From the NCBI GenBank assembly GCA_900551585.1, contig URWU01000016.1, positions 1-14,206 on the forward strand: a stretch of DNA of 14,206 nucleotides, given 5' to 3'. Of this stretch, positions 14,159 through 14,206 are shown one piece after another; positions within the stretch are counted from its first letter, which is position 1; every line of letters starts with the position of its first letter. A program made the translations under genes and the position numbers. The notes under the pieces were generated by a model, which did not search any database, was not told where the DNA came from, and saw only the letters and a program-made list of their open reading frames with translations. The DNA comes from an uncultured Alphaproteobacteria bacterium. Lineage in GTDB: Bacteria > Pseudomonadota > Alphaproteobacteria > RF32 > CAG-239.

Positions 14159-14206
14159 CTGTCTCTTATACACATCTCCGAGCCCACGAGACGGAGCTAC
14201 ATCTCG
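14159..14206. other. Illumina Nextera adapter contamination (right end)
   Basis: It begins with CTGTCTCTTATACACATCT, the Nextera mosaic end, continues through the i7 read-2 adapter, the index GGAGCTAC and ATCTCG. Native sequence ends at 14158. It is the exact reverse complement of the left end over 46 bases. Confidence 0.98.

Noticed and set aside
1..14206. Transposon or linear-plasmid ends inferred from matching terminal inverted repeats
   Set aside because: Both termini are adapter sequence with the same index; no transposase or replication gene is present.

Overview
The window looks like a short contig from a gut-type or host-associated alphaproteobacterium, probably metagenomic, of moderate-to-low GC. 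The best taxonomic clue is a DUF4167 protein (right end) upstream of clpB, a pairing I know from alphaproteobacteria. Both dnaK and clpB are also preceded by CTTG-N18/19-CYTATNT-like sites, the heat-shock promoter form described for that class. Both ends carry untrimmed Illumina Nextera adapter (1-46 and 14159-14206, same i7 index, opposite orientation). Native DNA is therefore 47-14158, and the apparent terminal inverted repeat is a library artefact.

Layout. (1) 47-884, plus strand: 3' part of a charged, low-complexity protein whose true start lies off the contig. (2) 885-1194: a gene-free convergent junction with two strong bidirectional terminators, a direct repeat and an AT-only hairpin. 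(3) 1195-6246, minus strand: dnaK under its own heat-shock-type promoter, preceded by a tightly packed three-gene operon (thymidine/AMP phosphorylase-family enzyme, HD-domain protein, Gfo/Idh/MocA oxidoreductase; 12-bp gap, then a 1-bp TAATG overlap). (4) 6247-6811: a 565-bp gene-free spacer with degenerate GC-rich repeats, a long imperfect hairpin repeat and a 13-A tract sitting in a candidate promoter. (5) 6812-8551, plus strand: a secreted protein with a cysteine-rich N-terminal half and a predicted parallel beta-helix C-terminal half, ended by a strong bidirectional terminator. (6) 8607-14146, minus strand: DUF4167, membrane-anchored metallophosphoesterase, HAD phosphatase, then clpB (own heat-shock-type promoter) and a small unknown protein that shares the clpB transcript.

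How the genes fit together. dnaK and clpB are the two halves of the disaggregation machinery and appear to share promoter architecture; the small protein after clpB would be heat-induced with it. The phosphorylase/HD/oxidoreductase set looks like a nucleotide or sugar-phosphate salvage unit whose substrate cannot be read from sequence. The secreted Cys-rich beta-helix protein, flanked by repeats and a homopolymer in its control region, is the most accessory-looking and least explained part. I see no CRISPR array, transposase, tRNA, rRNA or integrase.
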